Origin: Euborellia annulipes
Taxonomy: Eukaryota; Arthropoda; Insecta; Dermaptera; Anisolabididae
Length of the DNA stretch: 64,000 nt
Direction: 5' to 3'
Assembly (NCBI GenBank): GCA_023213315.1
Contig: JAKCPI010031595.1
Coordinates: 1 to 64,000 of the forward strand
The notes below the pieces were generated by a model. It saw only the letters and a list, made by a program, of their open reading frames with translations, made no database searches and was not told the DNA's origin. Of the stretch, positions 20,363-31,864 are shown piece by piece. Position 1 is the first letter of the stretch, and each line of letters opens with the position of its first letter. Position numbers and translations under genes: made by a program.

Positions 20363-20614
20363 ATTTTTTTTTTTAAACATTCACACTTTTCTCATTCACA
20401 CACACATTCACACAGTCTTCTCGGAAACTGAGGCCATTTAAAATTTTTAACGATACTCAGTATGTTTAATTTATCAATTGGGGGTTCAGGCATTTTTATT
20501 TAAGTCATTTGGTATCCAAATGCCTTAAATAAAATCTTCGGACTGCCTGGGGTCCGAACCCGCGACGTTCAGTATAGAAGGTAGGCACGCTACCAACTAC
20601 CCAAGCCCCGTGGA
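20363..20614 (-). mobile_element. SINE-1 copy with 12-nt target duplication
   Basis: Head GGGGCTTGGGTAGTTGGTAG, box B-like GCGGGTTCGGACCCCAGG, the standard SINE-1 body and an A-tail. Flanks CTCGTAAAGTTG (20351-20362) and CTCGCAAAGTTG (20615-20626) match at 11 of 12. Confidence 0.88.
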
Positions 20615-20666
20615 CTCGCAAAGTTGTTGTAAAACCTCAGAACTTGGGAAATAAATATAATTTTTT

Positions 20667-22128
20667 ACTTTCTCTTACCTATATGTATATGATAATACAC
20701 ATGTATATATATGAGAGAAAGTATTGGATTCATGTCAAAAATTCGATGTCGAGATTTTGATGGATATACACGTTTTGAGACTAAATCCAAAAAAGTGGTT
20801 TTCACGACATGGTCTGTCTGTCTGGGTTCAATTTTAAAGCATGAAGGAATTGAGCTAGGAAGATGAAATTTTATATTAAGTTAAGCACCCCCTAGGACAG
20901 CGTTTTCCAAACTGTGAGGCGCCCCTCCCTAGGGGGAAAGGGGAGGCGCGAATATTGGCCACCAAGTCAATTTTCCAAATGAATGCTAGTTTTATAAATA
21001 AAATAATAAAATTTAGAAGATTCTGGGACGGAGATTTTTCTTAATTAAAAACTTGATGAGCCGCAGAGGCACCATCAGTAGAGACGGTGCCACTGCGGCT
21101 GAAGTTGCCGAAAAGACTGTGTGTGTGTGTGAATGTGAATGAGAAAAAAGTGGGAGTGTTTAAAAAAAAAAAGATTGGATTAGGGGTTGAAAAATTGAAA
21201 AAAATATTTTTTTAATTTATTTTAGCTCAATTGAAGCCAAATAAATAGAAAACATTCAAAAAAATAGCGTTGATTATTATTTTGATTAGGGGGGGGGATG
21301 AAGGGTTGATTATTTAAGAAAGGCCTTGGAATATTCCAAATCACTTGTTGACATTTTTTTTCCAACTCTAAAAATAGATTAGAGCAAAGTATTTTTTTAC
21401 TTTTAATAAAAAGGGAATTGTTATTTTCATCTGTTTTATTCCTATAAACAGAGAGAGACGAATCTCTCGTTCAGTCGAGTCGAGCGCGTTGCCGGGATGC
21501 AGGCGCTGCTATCTTTTTTGTGTTTAAAGTGAATCAAAGTGAATAATTAATATAGTGAAACCCACCCTGACCTCACCGTCAACCAACACACCCCTTGAGA
21601 GTCTTATTTAAGGTAATTATTATGCATTTTATCGGTGAAAAAAAAAATGATAGAAACAAATAATTTGACTGCGAAAAACGATTCTTTTGAATATGAAATT
21701 AAATATTTTGTATTTCACCAAGGGTAGAGGGAGAATATAAGCTGTTGAAAGGGGGAGGGGGAGTGCCCCTAGGGCGTGAAAATAAGCTTTCAAAGAGTAC
21801 TAGTACTTTACTGATGTACTTTTTCAGTTTTTTTTTTTTTTTTTTTTTCGATTTTCTCGAAATTCGCTCCAACGATTTTGATTAAAATGCATAAATCAAT
21901 TATTTTTTAGATGCTTTTTAAAATGTATATTCTCATTTTGCCATTGAAATCTTCTGAAGACCACTTTACTCTTGTACATCATAGGAAAGATAGGAGAAAT
22001 GGTAACAAAATATAAATATTTTCCCATAGTTATAAATTTTACATTTGAATTCTAATATATTGGCTAAATATATGTAAATATATCTAGGCACGAAAAATTT
22101 GGTGTGACAAGCACAGACATTAACTCTC
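20667..22128 (+). repeat. Family A repeat split by an 869-bp insertion
   Basis: The left half (20667-20896) ends in GCACCCCCTAGG. The right half resumes at 21774 with GCGTGAAAATAAGC and continues through GTACTAGTACTTTACTGATG, TTCTCATTTTGCCATTG and TAGGAGAAATGGTAACAAAA to a partial closing hairpin. Removing the insert gives the usual family order. Confidence 0.85.
20897..21765. mobile_element. Possible hAT-type insertion (869 bp) in family A, 8-bp duplication
   Basis: CCCCTAGG is present on both sides (20889-20896 and 21766-21773). The left end ACAGCGTTTTCCAAACTGTG resembles hAT termini, while the right end is G-rich and a poor inverted match. Inside are a SINE-1 tail (about 21108-21172) and a GC-richer stretch (21455-21615) with CAGTCGAGTCGAGCG and AAGGTAATT, which looks like a 5' untranslated exon and donor. 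No transposase frame survives. Confidence 0.6.
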
Positions 22129-22129
22129 T

Positions 22130-22960
22130 AAATTGACTTTCTCCCTTCAATTATAATAAGATCAAAAATAAGAAAACGTTATAGCTCACTTTCTTTAAGG
22201 AGAGAGAAAGCGAACTCCTTATTACTAAAAAATAAATAAATTTAGAAAAAGTACCAAAGTCTTAAAACTTCTCTTTTGATAAAAAATATTCCCATAATTT
22301 CCATTTGAGCGAGTTTTATTTAAAACCAGCTGATGAGGGATGTCGATCGCTTTCCTTTTGCTCAATGATAAGCTTGTAGTTGAAGGGCTTCTTTTTTTCG
22401 GGATGCGGGAACGCCTCTCAAGAGAGTTCTACAGTAGTGCCCAAAACGACGATCTATGCTTGCGAATGAGGTTTTCTTTTTTTTTTTTTTTCTTTTACTT
22501 TTTCTTCCCTCTTTTTTTTATTTTTACTACAACTCATCCAGTTGCCGGGGTTTTTTTTTTCTCGTCTAAAGCCATTTCAACCAGACCAAACGTAATGGGT
22601 GTCTTTTATTTTTCGTCCGCTTTTAGTGAGTGACCCGAGAATCATTTGGACCTCGGGGCTCGATCTAATCTCAGTATCTCTTTTCCTCTCCACTCGACAG
22701 ATCCTATACAAATAAATAAGTTATAAACTAATTCAATATTGTCGACAACCGAAATAATATTTTTCTTAACTTAATACTAGCACAAATATAGTTCGTTTTT
22801 TAAATAAATATTTATGAAAGGTACTAGAAATCAACAAAAGAGAAAATTTAGGTACTTTTGTTGCGATTTAATTTTTTTTTATTGAACTCAGGGAGGTCAA
22901 AAACGTCTAGAATCATCAAATTTTTTTTTACGATTACAATAGCTCTACTTACTCTTTATA
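22130..22960. other. Gene-free stretch
   Basis: 22300-22470 is low copy with mixed composition. 22470-22560 is a T-rich low-complexity run. No supported exon. Confidence 0.4.
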
Positions 22961-22969
22961 TACTACAGT

Positions 22970-23216
22970 CGCAATGCCCGCCTTCGGCGGCATTTCAACT
23001 ATCTTCTTCAGTGAGTGGTTTTGTACCTGGAAAGGTTTATATTTAATTTTAAAATTTTTTGATATTAACACACCTATGAAAAGTTATATATACTGTAATT
23101 AAAAAAAAAAAAAATTTTTAATGTGTGTTAATATCAAAAAATTGTAAAATTAAATATAAACCTTTTCAGGTACAAAACCACTCACTGAAGAAGATAAGCT
23201 GAAATGCTATCGAAAC
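22970..23216. repeat. Foldback element with hammerhead-like core
   Basis: Arms at about 22990-23076 and 23119-23206 are inverted repeats (for example GTGTTAATATCAAAAAATT and AACCACTCACTGAAGAAGAT). Plus-strand core CTGAAGA 23185-23191 and GAAAC 23212-23216 flank a GATA..GC/GCTATC helix. Confidence 0.8.
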
Positions 23217-23285
23217 CAGTATTGGTTTGTTAACCTTTTAGAAATAAATATAATTTTTTTTAAAAATTGTAGTTTTTATGTACTT

Positions 23286-23549
23286 TTTTTTTTTTTATAA
23301 AAAACATTCACACTTTTTTCTCATTCACACTCACACAGACATTCACACAGTCTTTTCGGCAACTTAGGCCATTTAAGACTTTGACGATAACCGTTGTAAT
23401 ATATATTATCTATTGGGGGTTCAGGCATTTCTATTTAAGCCATCTGGTATCCAAATGACTTGAATAAAATCATCGGACTGCCTGGGTCCGAACCCGCGAC
23501 GTTTGGTTTAGGAGGTAGGCACGCTACCTTCTACGCCACATCCGGGGGC
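23286..23549 (-). mobile_element. SINE-1 copy with 12-nt target duplication
   Basis: Minus-strand head GCCCCCGGATGTGGCGTAG, box B-like GCGGGTTCGGACCCAGGC, the SINE-1 body and an A-tail. TTTTATGTACTT occurs at 23274-23285 and 23550-23561. Confidence 0.9.
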
Positions 23550-23587
23550 TTTTATGTACTTGAAAAGGCCTAAACCTTCCTAATTAA

Positions 23588-23766
23588 TATTTATATTTTG
23601 TTACCATGGCAACCATTTCTTCTATCTTTCTTATGAAGTACAAGAGAAAAGTGTACTTCAAAAGATTTCAAGGACAAAATGAGAATCGACATTGAATTTT
23701 TGACATGAAACCAATACTTTCTCTCTATATATATTAACATATATAGGTAAGAGAAAGTAAAAAAAA
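23588..23766 (-). repeat. Family A repeat, internally deleted
   Basis: TTTATATTTTGTTACCATGG, TATGAAGTACAAGAG and GACAAAATGAGAAT join directly to CGACATTGAATTTTTGACATG and the opening hairpin. The middle is lost. Confidence 0.82.
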
Positions 23767-23848
23767 TTACTGTGCCAACGGAGATCATTTAGACTCGGTC
23801 CTTATTAATAGTAGCCAATATACTATATATCATAGAAAATTGAAAATC

Positions 23849-24182
23849 ATCCAACCTCTTCTATGCTACGGAGGATTTCCTATTTCGAGGAGGGACTCCC
23901 TCAGCACCGGCATGTAGCCTACTCCTTTCGAAGAATGCATCACTGAGAGGGAACCTTCTTTACGTCCTCTCCACAGGACAGGATGCCACAGCAACTCCCT
24001 CTCCTCGTAGAGTTGCTTGGGGACTCTTGTGGTGAAATCCAATGTTCCAATCCAGTGCCTGCTTGAGGATTTATTTTCATTAAATATTTTTATTTAATGA
24101 AAAAATCCCGCAGGCCCAGGATTTGAACAGGGATCGTCTTTGTAGAATCCAATACCCTAGCCCGCTACACCAGCGAGCCCCC
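23849..24182 (-). mobile_element. SINE-2 copy
   Basis: Minus-strand order: head GGGGGCTCGCTGGTGTAGCG (box A-like), CTGTTCAAATCCTGGGCC (box B-like), TCATTAAATAAAAATATTT, then a roughly 250-base body with TCAAGCAGGCACTGG and GAAGGTTCCCTCTCAGTG. A second copy lies at 49644-49945. Confidence 0.82.
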
Positions 24183-24184
24183 TT

Positions 24185-25165
24185 AGAAAAGTCATACAAG
24201 TTTCTTTTTTCTGCTGTTGAGGTAATTATTGAATACATTTTCGCTCTAATCCTTCGGTTACAACACTTGTGTATTAAATTAATTAAAGTGGAAAAACAAT
24301 AACGTATTTTGAAGATAATGAATATTTTGATTGGAATTCCGTAATCCTTTTCTCTCAACTAAAACAAATAGCTTCTTGTTCCTGTAATCAATATTAATTG
24401 AATTGAAAAAGAAAATAAAAAATTGGCATTCTTTCAAATTTCTGTCAATTTTTTACTTTTTTTTTTAAATCTTAGATAAGAAAAGTAAAAACTTTTTTCC
24501 TTTTTGACAATCATTTTTTTTTACGTTTTTCAAAATAACAAGCAATATGTTGTTAAATTATTTGCAGTATCTATCTATATTATAAGCTAGCAAAAAGACT
24601 TATGAGATCATAAATCTGCCAATGGAGATTTATTATTTTATATTATAATATCATTAGCATGCAGCAAGCAGGGCGGGTCTCATTCAAGTGATGACATGTC
24701 CCCTCATTTTCGTTAGGGGGAGGCAGCGAGCCGCCCTTTTCATTTTCCTATTCACTGTTTGCTAATGAGATGGCTAATGAAATAAGCTCGGGGATTCTGC
24801 AATTTCCCTCCCCCCTCCACCCCCCACCCCCACTCCCACCCAATTCAAAAAGGCTCTCCTCTCCTCTTCTCATCATCATTATGACCTTCACTTAAAAGTC
24901 CATGTTTCTGGCCATTAGATTCTATGCTAAGGACTTTATTTCCTTTTAGTTTATCCCACGAGAGGGAAATAAAAGAACCGAGTATGCCACAATGTAAATT
25001 ATTATCGTATAAAAAAATAGTCCTAATTAATTCAAATTAGACAAAATAAATTTATAATAATTTTCTTTAGTGGAAATATTCCTTTGTCTGATAATAGGGA
25101 AAAAGAATTTATTTCGTGAAGGAAAATAATAATCTTCTTTAAGAATTTGCTTCAGGCTAATAATA
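24185..25165. other. Low-copy stretch, possible regulatory DNA
   Basis: 24660-24800 has mixed composition, with TGATGACATGTCCCCTC and repeated CTAATGA words (homeodomain-type cores). It has no match elsewhere in the window. A C-rich run lies at 24805-24840. No exon is supported. Confidence 0.4.
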
Positions 25166-25169
25166 TCAT

Positions 25170-25310
25170 ACTTCTTAGTTTTTTTTTTCGGCATCGGAGG
25201 CCATTTAGACCCCGTCTCTATTGATTGGTAGACAATTCAAATCAATTGAAATAAATTCAGACCCTTCTCACAAGAAACAAGAGCCTTTGTGCCATGGCCC
25301 AGGGACGTAG
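25170..25310 (-). repeat. SINE-3 fragment
   Basis: CGGCATCGGAGGCCATTTAG and an ACAATTCAAATCAATTGAA block match the body of the SINE-3 copies at 26408 and 59166. The tRNA-like head is not recognisable. Confidence 0.6.
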
Positions 25311-25726
25311 TTCTTAGTTATTTATTTACATTGTATACACACATAGACAATTGACAAATGGTTGGCTTATGGACATTGCGCATTTAACAACTCCATTATT
25401 CAAAATCTCTGAAGATGACTCAATAAATTTCTCTCAAACGTCTTGTTGAAGGGAGTTACTTTTTTAATAAAGGCTTCTTTTCTGACTGCTTTCTTCCAAT
25501 CTCATCTTATTAGAGCCACATTCTTCATTAATCAATAATTGCCATGTCCATTCATGCAATAATATGACATTTAAAATTTTAAATTAGGCCTAAAACTTGT
25601 AAACTTTCTAGCCTATCGATCATCAGCCCGAATCGAAATATTGCATAAAGGTGGCCATTAATATTAGAGTAGGCCTATATGTAGGCTACATTCGAATTTG
25701 TTATAATGAAATCGTCTCGAGGTGTA

Positions 25727-26126
25727 CAGTGGGGGACAATATTAAGTCCCACCCATGCGTTTTCTACTTGTGATTATTTCATTGTTTTTAGAAAAATATT
25801 TTATATTTTTTAAAGGAAACTTTCATGGTTGAAACGTAGAAAATTTCCAATAAATATTTTCATTTTCTTTTATAAAAACAATGAAATTGAGGACGATAAG
25901 GAGAATAAAAACCAGCTTTAGTTTTCTCTCTCTCGCTCCTATGGCCCCTGTATAGGAGCCGAAATATTTGCAAATAAATTGAAGTAGTGAGAGAAAAAAC
26001 TAAAGCTGGTTTTTATTCTCCTTATCGTCCTCAACTACGATTCCCAGCTACAAACAACTACTGTAAAACAATGAAATAATCACAAGTAGAAAACGCATGG
26101 GCGGGACTTAATATTGTCCCTCACTG
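25727..26126. mobile_element. Mariner-like MITE (CAGTGRGGGACAATATTAAG family) with nested foldback
   Basis: TA-flanked on both sides. Ends CAGTGGGGGACAATATTAAG and CTTAATATTGTCCCTCACTG; the terminal inverted repeats run about 65 bases. The empty form is at 59307-59516. An extra segment of 177 bases plus a 13-base duplication lies inside. Confidence 0.88.
25888..26064. mobile_element. Foldback retroelement-like insertion with 13-nt target duplication
   Basis: AAAACAATGAAAT flanks it at 25875-25887 and 26065-26077. Comparison with 59307-59516 shows exactly what was inserted. Arms TGAGGACGATAAGGAGAATA and its complement enclose a short loop with CTCCTATGGCC ... GGAGCCGAAAT, a degenerate version of the CTGANGA...GAAA module. 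A roughly 30-base unpaired tail follows the right arm. Confidence 0.75.
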
Positions 26127-26249
26127 TACATGAGAGAAAAAAATTACACAAGGCAACAAAAAAGACCAATATCGATAAGCTTTTTATTTGGCTGAACCTG
26201 CCTCAAATCACTAATATGTATCTAATCACAATTTCAAGTTCAAAGATCT

Positions 26250-26325
26250 GGTGTGACAAGCCCAGAACACAACTTTCAATTACAGTAGGTAACAGAAAGT
26301 TGTATGTGTCACGCCACATTTTTTA
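26250..26325. repeat. Solo family A terminal hairpin
   Basis: TCTGGTGTGACAAGCCCAG ... AGAAAGTTGTATGTGTCACGCCACA folds on itself. The rest of family A is absent. Confidence 0.75.
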
Positions 26326-26407
26326 CAAGTGTCATTTATAATCACGGAATATATTACTGGTAGTGAAGCCTGTTAGAATATCTCCCGGTATGTATCTACC
26401 AATATTT

Positions 26408-26570
26408 CTTTTTTTATTTGTTTAAGGTCTTTTTCGGCATCTGAGGCCATTTAGACCTTTTTATTTCAATTGATTGGTATCCAATTCAATTGGAATAAAT
26501 TTATCACCTGGTACGGGATGCGAACCCTAGTCCTGGCATCAGAAGCTAATACTCTACCTCTGAGCCATAG
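26408..26570 (-). mobile_element. SINE-3 copy
   Basis: Minus-strand head CTATGGCTCAGAGGTAGAG (box A-like), box B-like GGGTTCGCATCCCGTACC, body with AATTGGATACCAATC and AAATGGCCTCAGATGCC, and an A-rich end. Confidence 0.78.
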
Positions 26571-26579
26571 GTCAAGGGT

Positions 26580-27970
26580 TGTTAATACTTTGAATGTTCT
26601 TACAATAAACAGACAGCTATAGAGATATATGAAATCCTTTTTCTCAATATGAATCACCTAAAAACTTTGTGGGTTAGAAAAGGCGAATTGCATTTTTGTA
26701 AAGAACCTCTCAAAACAACCCATTTCTACCGTAACCTTGCAGTTCCTTTAACTTTGTAGATTATTATTCAATTATTTTTATTAATATATTTTTCTTTTTG
26801 TTTTAGGTGAGTTCTTCATTTTATGAAAACTTTTAATTCCACTGTTTGGTGAGTAAAATTGTTTTCGCATTATTTATTTATTTAATTTTTGAGTTTGTGT
26901 TCAATCACAATCTGGTGATGTTTATTTTATATTCATAAAGAATTGTATTTTAAAATATTAATTATTTTTTAATTGAAAGAGATAAATTAGTACAGTCATT
27001 GCAATACAACTTCATGATAGAAGGCAAATTGAATAATAGAATAGGCCTATTTGTTAATTAATTTTTTTCTACACTCCCGTTACAGTTATGTAGGGAAAGT
27101 CTTGCAACAATGTATACTTATGAATATATTTAAATAATGATATATTCTGTTACTTACCTTTGATTGATTAACTTATTACCATATTAATTTGATTTTGTGT
27201 TAATGGTCGGGAATCAACACAACTCGGACTATTTAATTAATATTCATAATCAAGAAGAGATAGACGGGCAAACACTCCCCCCTGCCCCCCTCCCCCCTGG
27301 CGAGGGATAGTTCCGAGATTCAAAATACACCAATTATTATTCATTTTAAACATTAAATATTTGAATGATTTAGACTTGTTCTCATTTCGTATTACGTATA
27401 TAAAATCGTTTTTGTTTATCTTCATACTGTTTATAGCTATAATATAATAATAATAATTTTCAAGTTTACTAGCCTTAGGCAAGCAGAATATAGAAGTCAA
27501 GTATCTCTATTGAGCGATTTTTTTAATTAAAGGCTTTAGGGAAGTTTAGAGAAACATCGTTATTTGTGATTTGTCAAGAGTTCAGAGTCTAAATTCCGAA
27601 AAAGTCCCAAAATCCAATTCAGAATGAATTTTTTTTTTTAACAATATCTAAATTTCTAAATTATCTTAGATTTCTTACAAAAAATGCCAAAATCTAAATC
27701 TCTGTAGTGGATGTCAAATTGATTTGAACTCGCGGCCCATTTTAAATTCATTTGTATCTCAGGGGGGTTGCAAAGATATTAGAAACATTTTTTGCTATCC
27801 TCTTGAGATAAAAATAAATTGAAAAAGCGTCACGAATTCACATCAATTTGACATCCACTTTATATTTATTAGAACACATTTTTCAAAATTAAAGATTTGT
27901 ATAATTAATTATTATGTTTTAAGGAAGTATTGAACTAATAATATCAAAAAAGACTTTCAAAAAGACTCAA
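26580..27970. other. No recognised feature
   Basis: AT-rich, low-copy-looking DNA of about 1.4 kb. A short C-rich run near 27277-27300. No supported exon. Confidence 0.5.
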
Positions 27971-27977
27971 GCATCTT

Positions 27978-28712
27978 TTTACTTTCTCTTACCTCTATAT
28001 ATATATATATGTTAATATATAGAGAGAGAAAGTATTGGATTCATGTCAAAAATTCGATGTCGAGATTTTGATGGATATACACGTTTTGAGGTCCCCTGAA
28101 TCCAAAAAAGTGCCCCCCCCCCCCTCTGGGACGTGACACGAAGCTTTTGAACAAAATCGACCAACGAGTACTAGTACTTTACTGATGTACTTTTTCAGTT
28201 TTTCTCGATTTTCTCAAAATTAGCTCCAACGATTTTTATTAAAATTCATAATTCTATATGTTTTAGGTGCTCTTTAAAATGCATATTCTCATTTTGCCCT
28301 TGAAATCTTTTGAAGCACACTTTACTCTTGTACTTCATAGGAAAGATAGGAGAAATGGTTGCCATGGTAACAAAATATAAATATTTCCTTGTTGGGGGGG
28401 GTTTTTTTTTTTTTTTTTTTAAATAAAAAACATTCACACTTTTTTCTCATTCACACTCACACTCACACACACATTCACACTGTCTTTTCGGCAGCTCAGG
28501 CCATATAAGACATTTACGATAACCGTTATTGATTTAATATACATATATGAGGGTCCAGGCATTCTTATTTAAGCCATCTGGTATCCAGATATTGGCTTGT
28601 TCTTGAAATCAAATATCATCGGACAAATGCCTGGGGTGAACACCGAACCCGCGACGTTCTGTTACCAAAGATGAAGTTGTGTGCTGTGCTAACCAGTCAC
28701 GCCAGATTTCCC
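27978..28712 (+). repeat. Family A repeat interrupted by SINE-1
   Basis: The opening hairpin to AAATGGTTGCCATGGTAAC and AAATATTTCC (about 28388) is intact. The closing part resumes at about 28664 (TTACCAAAGATGAAGTTGTG ... CAGTCACGCCAGATTT). The SINE-1 copy fills the gap. Confidence 0.82.
28397..28663 (-). mobile_element. SINE-1 copy, head-truncated
   Basis: A-tail, GTGTGAATGAGAAAAAAGTG and GCCTGAGCTGCCGAAAAGAC body, GGATACCAGATGG, and the box B region GCGGGTTCGGTGTTCACCCC with a change inside box B. Sequence upstream of box B is missing. Confidence 0.75.
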
Positions 28713-28714
28713 GA

Positions 28715-29720
28715 GAATTTTATCTCAATTAAACAATAATACAGTCAAACAATAAAACGCTACAAATTCTCTTCTTTTGTACCGATTTCTAAACATTTCT
28801 AGACTAAATGAAATTTTCTAATAATATTATCTCTTTTTAAAAGAAAATTCAATTCATGTTTCTTTGTTAAAATTACCTTTGATTATATAAAATAGCCAAA
28901 GAAATAATTTGAGTAGTAATTATATTTAAAAGCCAAAGGAAAGAAAGGCGTGTGTCATTTAGAGAGAGCTTCCAAGCTATTTCGGACAAAGTTTTTTTTT
29001 TTCTCTCTTTGAACCTAATCAAATTTTCAAAAAATGATGATAAAAAAAAATCTAACATTAAAGCAGTTCGGGCTTTATTTTCTTCCTCATTTGGATTATT
29101 ATTTAAAGGAATATAAAGGATCTCCTTAATATTTAATGGATATATTCAGCTGAACAAAAGAAATTGAACATTTACTTTCTTTTGAATTTATCTTCTTAGG
29201 ATTATAGTAGCAAACAATAAATACTATTATCATTCATACATCTTACTTTTTTTTATATAAATAATTCATAGTATCATTTTTCTACTTGTGTGTCGAGTCA
29301 TAAGCCCAAATTGATGAAAGTTGTCAGTTCAAGAAAAAAATAAAAAATTCTTTTAAAAAATCGAGATGTGTATTTTATAAATTTTATATCAAACATACTA
29401 ACTCAAATGAAAAGCATAATTATGATGTAAATGAGAAATAGAGAAAAATAATACATATTTTATTTTTCCCGAGGCAATTCCGTCGCTTCGGAGGTGCATG
29501 GATACCTCATGAGATGAATTATTCTGGTTGTGTTAGATTAATTCAATTAGAAATTCCTTTTGCAATAATATCGTAACGTCACTTGAGGGCGATTTAATTA
29601 ATTAATAAAATATAATTAGCTCCTGTTTGTTTGGTTGACATCTGAACAGCTCATAGTCGTTACTAGGAGAGGGCATAATTTTCTATAATTGTGTATAAAT
29701 GTGCCTGGGTTATAAGATTC
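28715..29720. other. No recognised feature
   Basis: AT-rich DNA with no bounded repeat or supported exon. Confidence 0.5.
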
Positions 29721-29724
29721 TTCT

Positions 29725-29997
29725 ATACTTTTTCTTATTATATATGTAATATGTAGTGCGGTTATATCAAAAATTTTGTCGAAATTTTGATGGAAAATAC
29801 ACGTTTTGAGGTCAACAAAAGTTGTTTTCGTAAATTGGTCTGTGTGTGTGAACAAAATGTCTCAAAATCGAAAAGGGCTAGGAGGTTGAAAATTTATTTT
29901 TAATTTGCGTACCCCCCCCCCCTCCCCCTGGGACGTGACACGAAGCTTTTGAACAAAATCGCCCAAAAAGTACTAGTACTTTACAAGATTAAAATTC
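29725..29997 (+). repeat. Family A 5' half, diverged
   Basis: ATCAAAAATTTTGTCGAAATT, ACACGTTTTGAGGTC, TGTGTGTGAACAAAATGTC, GGGACGTGACACGAAGC and AAAAGTACTAGTACTTTAC are in family order. The repeat breaks off at the start of the next copy. Confidence 0.78.
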
Positions 29998-30030
29998 ATT
30001 GATTTTTACTTTCTCTTACCTATACATAGG

Positions 30031-30267
30031 CACTAGCGGTCCCAGGGGGGGGGGGGCGAGGAGGGCCGCCCCCCCCATTGGACCGACAAAAATTCGAGTT
30101 TTATTTAATATTTTAAAACTAAACAAAAAATTATAAATTTGCCAGAATGTTTTTTATTATTCAATGTTATAAATTTTATTTTCAGTGTATTTCGATTTTT
30201 TAGATGAAATAAAAAAAAATAAAAAAAATTTGGGCCCCTCCTTGACCAAATCCTGGGACCGCCACTG
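30031..30267. mobile_element. hAT-like MITE (CAGTGGCGGTCCCAGG family)
   Basis: Left end CACTAGCGGTCCCAGG, right end CCTGGGACCGCCACTG. Flanks TACATAGG and TACGTAGC match at 6 of 8. No transposase. Confidence 0.75.
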
Positions 30268-30273
30268 TACGTA

Positions 30274-30500
30274 GCGTAGCCAGGGGGGGGGTTTGGGGGT
30301 TCAAACCCCCCTTCCCCATGGGACCCAATCCATGACTAGATATTTAATACAAATATTTCATATAGGGCAAGAGAAAGTAAAATATAATAATTTACTCTAG
30401 CTAAAAAAAAAAACCAAAATGATTTATAAATACCCTAAAATAATCTTAAATTTTTGAAAAAAATTTCTTGATTCCCCCCATCAAAAATTTCTGGCTACGC
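30274..30500. mobile_element. MITE with GCGTAGCCAG ends
   Basis: GCGTAGCCAG at the left and CTGGCTACGC at the right are perfect inverted repeats. The interior is a C/G homopolymer block and AT-rich sequence. The duplication is unclear because of the neighbouring insertion. hAT is likely by end style. Confidence 0.6.
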
Positions 30501-30584
30501 CTATATATATACGTATATGTACCTATATATATATAGTGAGAAAGTATTGAATTCATGTCAAAAATTCGATGTCGAGATTGAAAA

Positions 30585-31140
30585 TAAAAATAAAAAGCTA
30601 CTCACACTTTTTCAGGACCTTTTGAGGAAATATAAAATTGGATTTTTCACGATTTGTTATATACTGTATTAATTATGATAGTGCGGAAAAGTAAAACCTC
30701 GGTCTATTTAATTTAATTTTTATTCTTTTCTTTCTTTTTTTTTTTATTTTATTAATCCTGGTTTCGAATCCAATTTTGTGGAATTGAAATTTGGAACCGA
30801 AATAGATATCTCTCAATTAGTTGTGGGATTCGTGTCACGTTCTGTTTGTTCCTTTAAGGGCGCCCGGGTTTCCACAAACTTATTACTTTGCATTCCTCTA
30901 CTTTCCATTCTATTTTTGCACATAATGTATAATTCAGAGGCTTTTTAAAACAATTATAAAGATTAAAAGACTTTTATTTTATTCCTGTAACTTGAGAGAT
31001 GATTGACAATATCAATATTTTCAAAATGGAATGGGTTCAAAATCGTCAGTCATTTGAAAATCTTATTTCTTAAATTGTCTGACGGGTGAGATATTTTTCG
31101 GCTTTTGAAGACCCAATTGATAAGTAGTCATTTTATTTGA
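30585..31140. other. No recognised feature
   Basis: AT-rich. The segment 30760-30870 has mixed composition but no exon signals that hold together. Confidence 0.45.
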
Positions 31141-31146
31141 AATAAA

Positions 31147-31580
31147 TTTTTACTCTCTCTTACCTATTTTTGAATATATAGAGAAAGTTTTGGTTTCATG
31201 TCAAAAATTTGATGTCGAGATTTTGATGGATATATACGTTTTGAGGTCATCTGAGTTTAAAATAGTGGTTTTTGCAACATGGTCTGTCTCTGTTCAATTA
31301 AAAGCACGAAGGAATTGAGCTAGGAGGTTGAAATTGTATTAATATATTTAACTTAGGCACCCCCCCTGAGGCGTGACGACGTACTTTTTCAGTTTTTTCG
31401 ATTTTCTCAAAATTCGCTCCAACGATTTTGATAAAAATTTTTTTTAAATGTATATTCTCATATTATCCTTGAAATCCTATGAAGACCACTTTACTCTTGT
31501 ACTTATAGGAAATATAGGTGAAATGGTTGCCATGGTAACGAAATATAAATATTTTTCTATGTTTATAAATTTTACATCTT
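31147..31580 (+). repeat. Family A repeat, shortened
   Basis: From TTTTTACTCTCTCTTACC to TCTATGTTTATAAATTTTACATC. Lacks part of the centre, and the closing hairpin is replaced by a different repeat (31585-31860). Confidence 0.82.
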
Positions 31581-31584
31581 TTTT

Positions 31585-31860
31585 TTAGCTCTCACTGTAG
31601 TACTAAGGGAGAAAGCTTATGTAGAGATTCCGGTGTCCGTCTGTCTATCTGTCTGTCCGTACGCATAAAAATTACGGCCTGAACTAAAAGTCGTAGAAAA
31701 ATAATAATTACATATACGTATTCAGCATAAAAAACTGGTTAAGGGAAAAATACGTTTTGGTCTCTAGCACTTCCGGTTTTTACTTTCTCAATTGTATTAG
31801 GTATTCACTACTGTGAGTGTTGCATATTCCAGAGACAGAAAGTTGATGTAGTATTTACAG
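31585..31860 (+). repeat. Family A-like repeat D
   Basis: CTCTCACTGTAGTACTAAGG ... CACTACTGTGAGTG ends are partly inverted. Inside are GGTGTCCGTCTGTCTATCTG and GGCCTGAACTAAAAGTCG. It shares with family A the opening AGAAAG words and the GTCTGTCTGT module, but is otherwise distinct. Confidence 0.5.
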
Positions 31861-31864
31861 AAAT

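Larger units (their letters stand above)
30003..30580 (+). repeat. Family A 5' end split by two adjacent MITEs
   Basis: TTTTACTTTCTCTTACCTA at the left. The hairpin's second half (TATATAGTGAGAAAGTATTG) and ATTCATGTCAAAAATTCG resume at about 30520. Two terminal-inverted-repeat elements occupy the interval. Confidence 0.75.
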
